The position numbers and the translations under genes were made by a program. A model generated the notes under the pieces. The model saw nothing but the letters and a program-made list of their open reading frames with translations, made no database searches and was not told the DNA's origin. This document shows, piece after piece, positions 5,398 to 5,484 of a stretch of DNA of 5,484 nt. This stretch comes from Desulfobacterales bacterium (lineage in GTDB: Bacteria; Desulfobacterota; Desulfobacteria; Desulfobacterales; C00003060): positions 1-5,484 of the forward strand of contig JAUWXJ010000157.1 in assembly GCA_030616425.1 (NCBI GenBank), written 5' to 3'. Positions within the stretch are counted from its first letter, which is position 1, and every line of letters begins with the position of its first letter.

Positions 5398-5484
5398 CCC
5401 TAAGCGCCAAAAGCTTGTTGTCTGAACAGATGTATAGGGAGTCCAAGAAAGGCCGTCAACGAGGGTATTTCTTAAGGTAGCTCC

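Noticed and set aside
5456..5482. Minus-strand codons reading SYLKKYPR then TGA at the right edge, a possible C-terminus of an upstream gene
   Set aside because: Only eight codons are visible and another frame is also open there, so no gene can be supported.

Overview
The window looks like ordinary chromosomal DNA from a Gram-negative bacterium, with one small mobile-element-like insertion. A lipoprotein lytic transglycosylase (MltD type) implies an outer membrane. The style of the NadK, the long-form HflX and the balanced base composition suggest a deltaproteobacterium / Desulfobacterota. That placement is from memory of the families, not from a search.

Layout, left to right. The first 170 bases hold the N-terminal 56 codons of a sodium-coupled neurotransmitter-symporter-family (LeuT-like) transporter on the minus strand, cut by the window edge. 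A 240-base divergent intergenic region follows, with two plausible sigma70-type promoters reading right. They point into nadK (411-1265, plus strand), which encodes NAD kinase. Directly after nadK is a 209-bp foldback, MITE-like element (1284-1492) with 18-bp terminal inverted repeats and a candidate 4-bp target duplication. Next, on the minus strand, come a tRNA-Arg(CCU) gene (1562-1637) and, 5 nt upstream of it in the direction of transcription, mltD (1643-3478). MltD is a lytic transglycosylase lipoprotein with three clear LysM repeats. A perfect 10-bp hairpin with a short U-tract on the minus strand (3518-3544) lies between mltD and hflX (3632-5254, or to 5305 with an extended start). HflX is a ribosome-associated GTPase. 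A good sigma70-like promoter for hflX lies at 5369-5397. No gene can be supported in the last ~85 bases.

Functionally this is a housekeeping neighbourhood: NADP supply, peptidoglycan remodelling, ribosome rescue/recycling and a tRNA. The genes do not form an obvious single pathway, and hflX, mltD and the tRNA are linked only by shared direction. nadK converges on the tRNA/mltD unit, and the MITE sits in the convergent gap.

I see no CRISPR array, defence system, toxin-antitoxin pair or biosynthetic cluster, and I do not claim an undescribed system. The observations most worth checking are: (i) the conserved HflX N-terminus extends upstream of any canonical in-frame start and seems to begin at an ATC codon with a well-spaced Shine-Dalgarno; (ii) a JAMM-metalloprotease-like HxH...TxxD signature in the HflX N-terminal extension; (iii) the MITE-like element; (iv) the hairpin just downstream of a possible mltD promoter.
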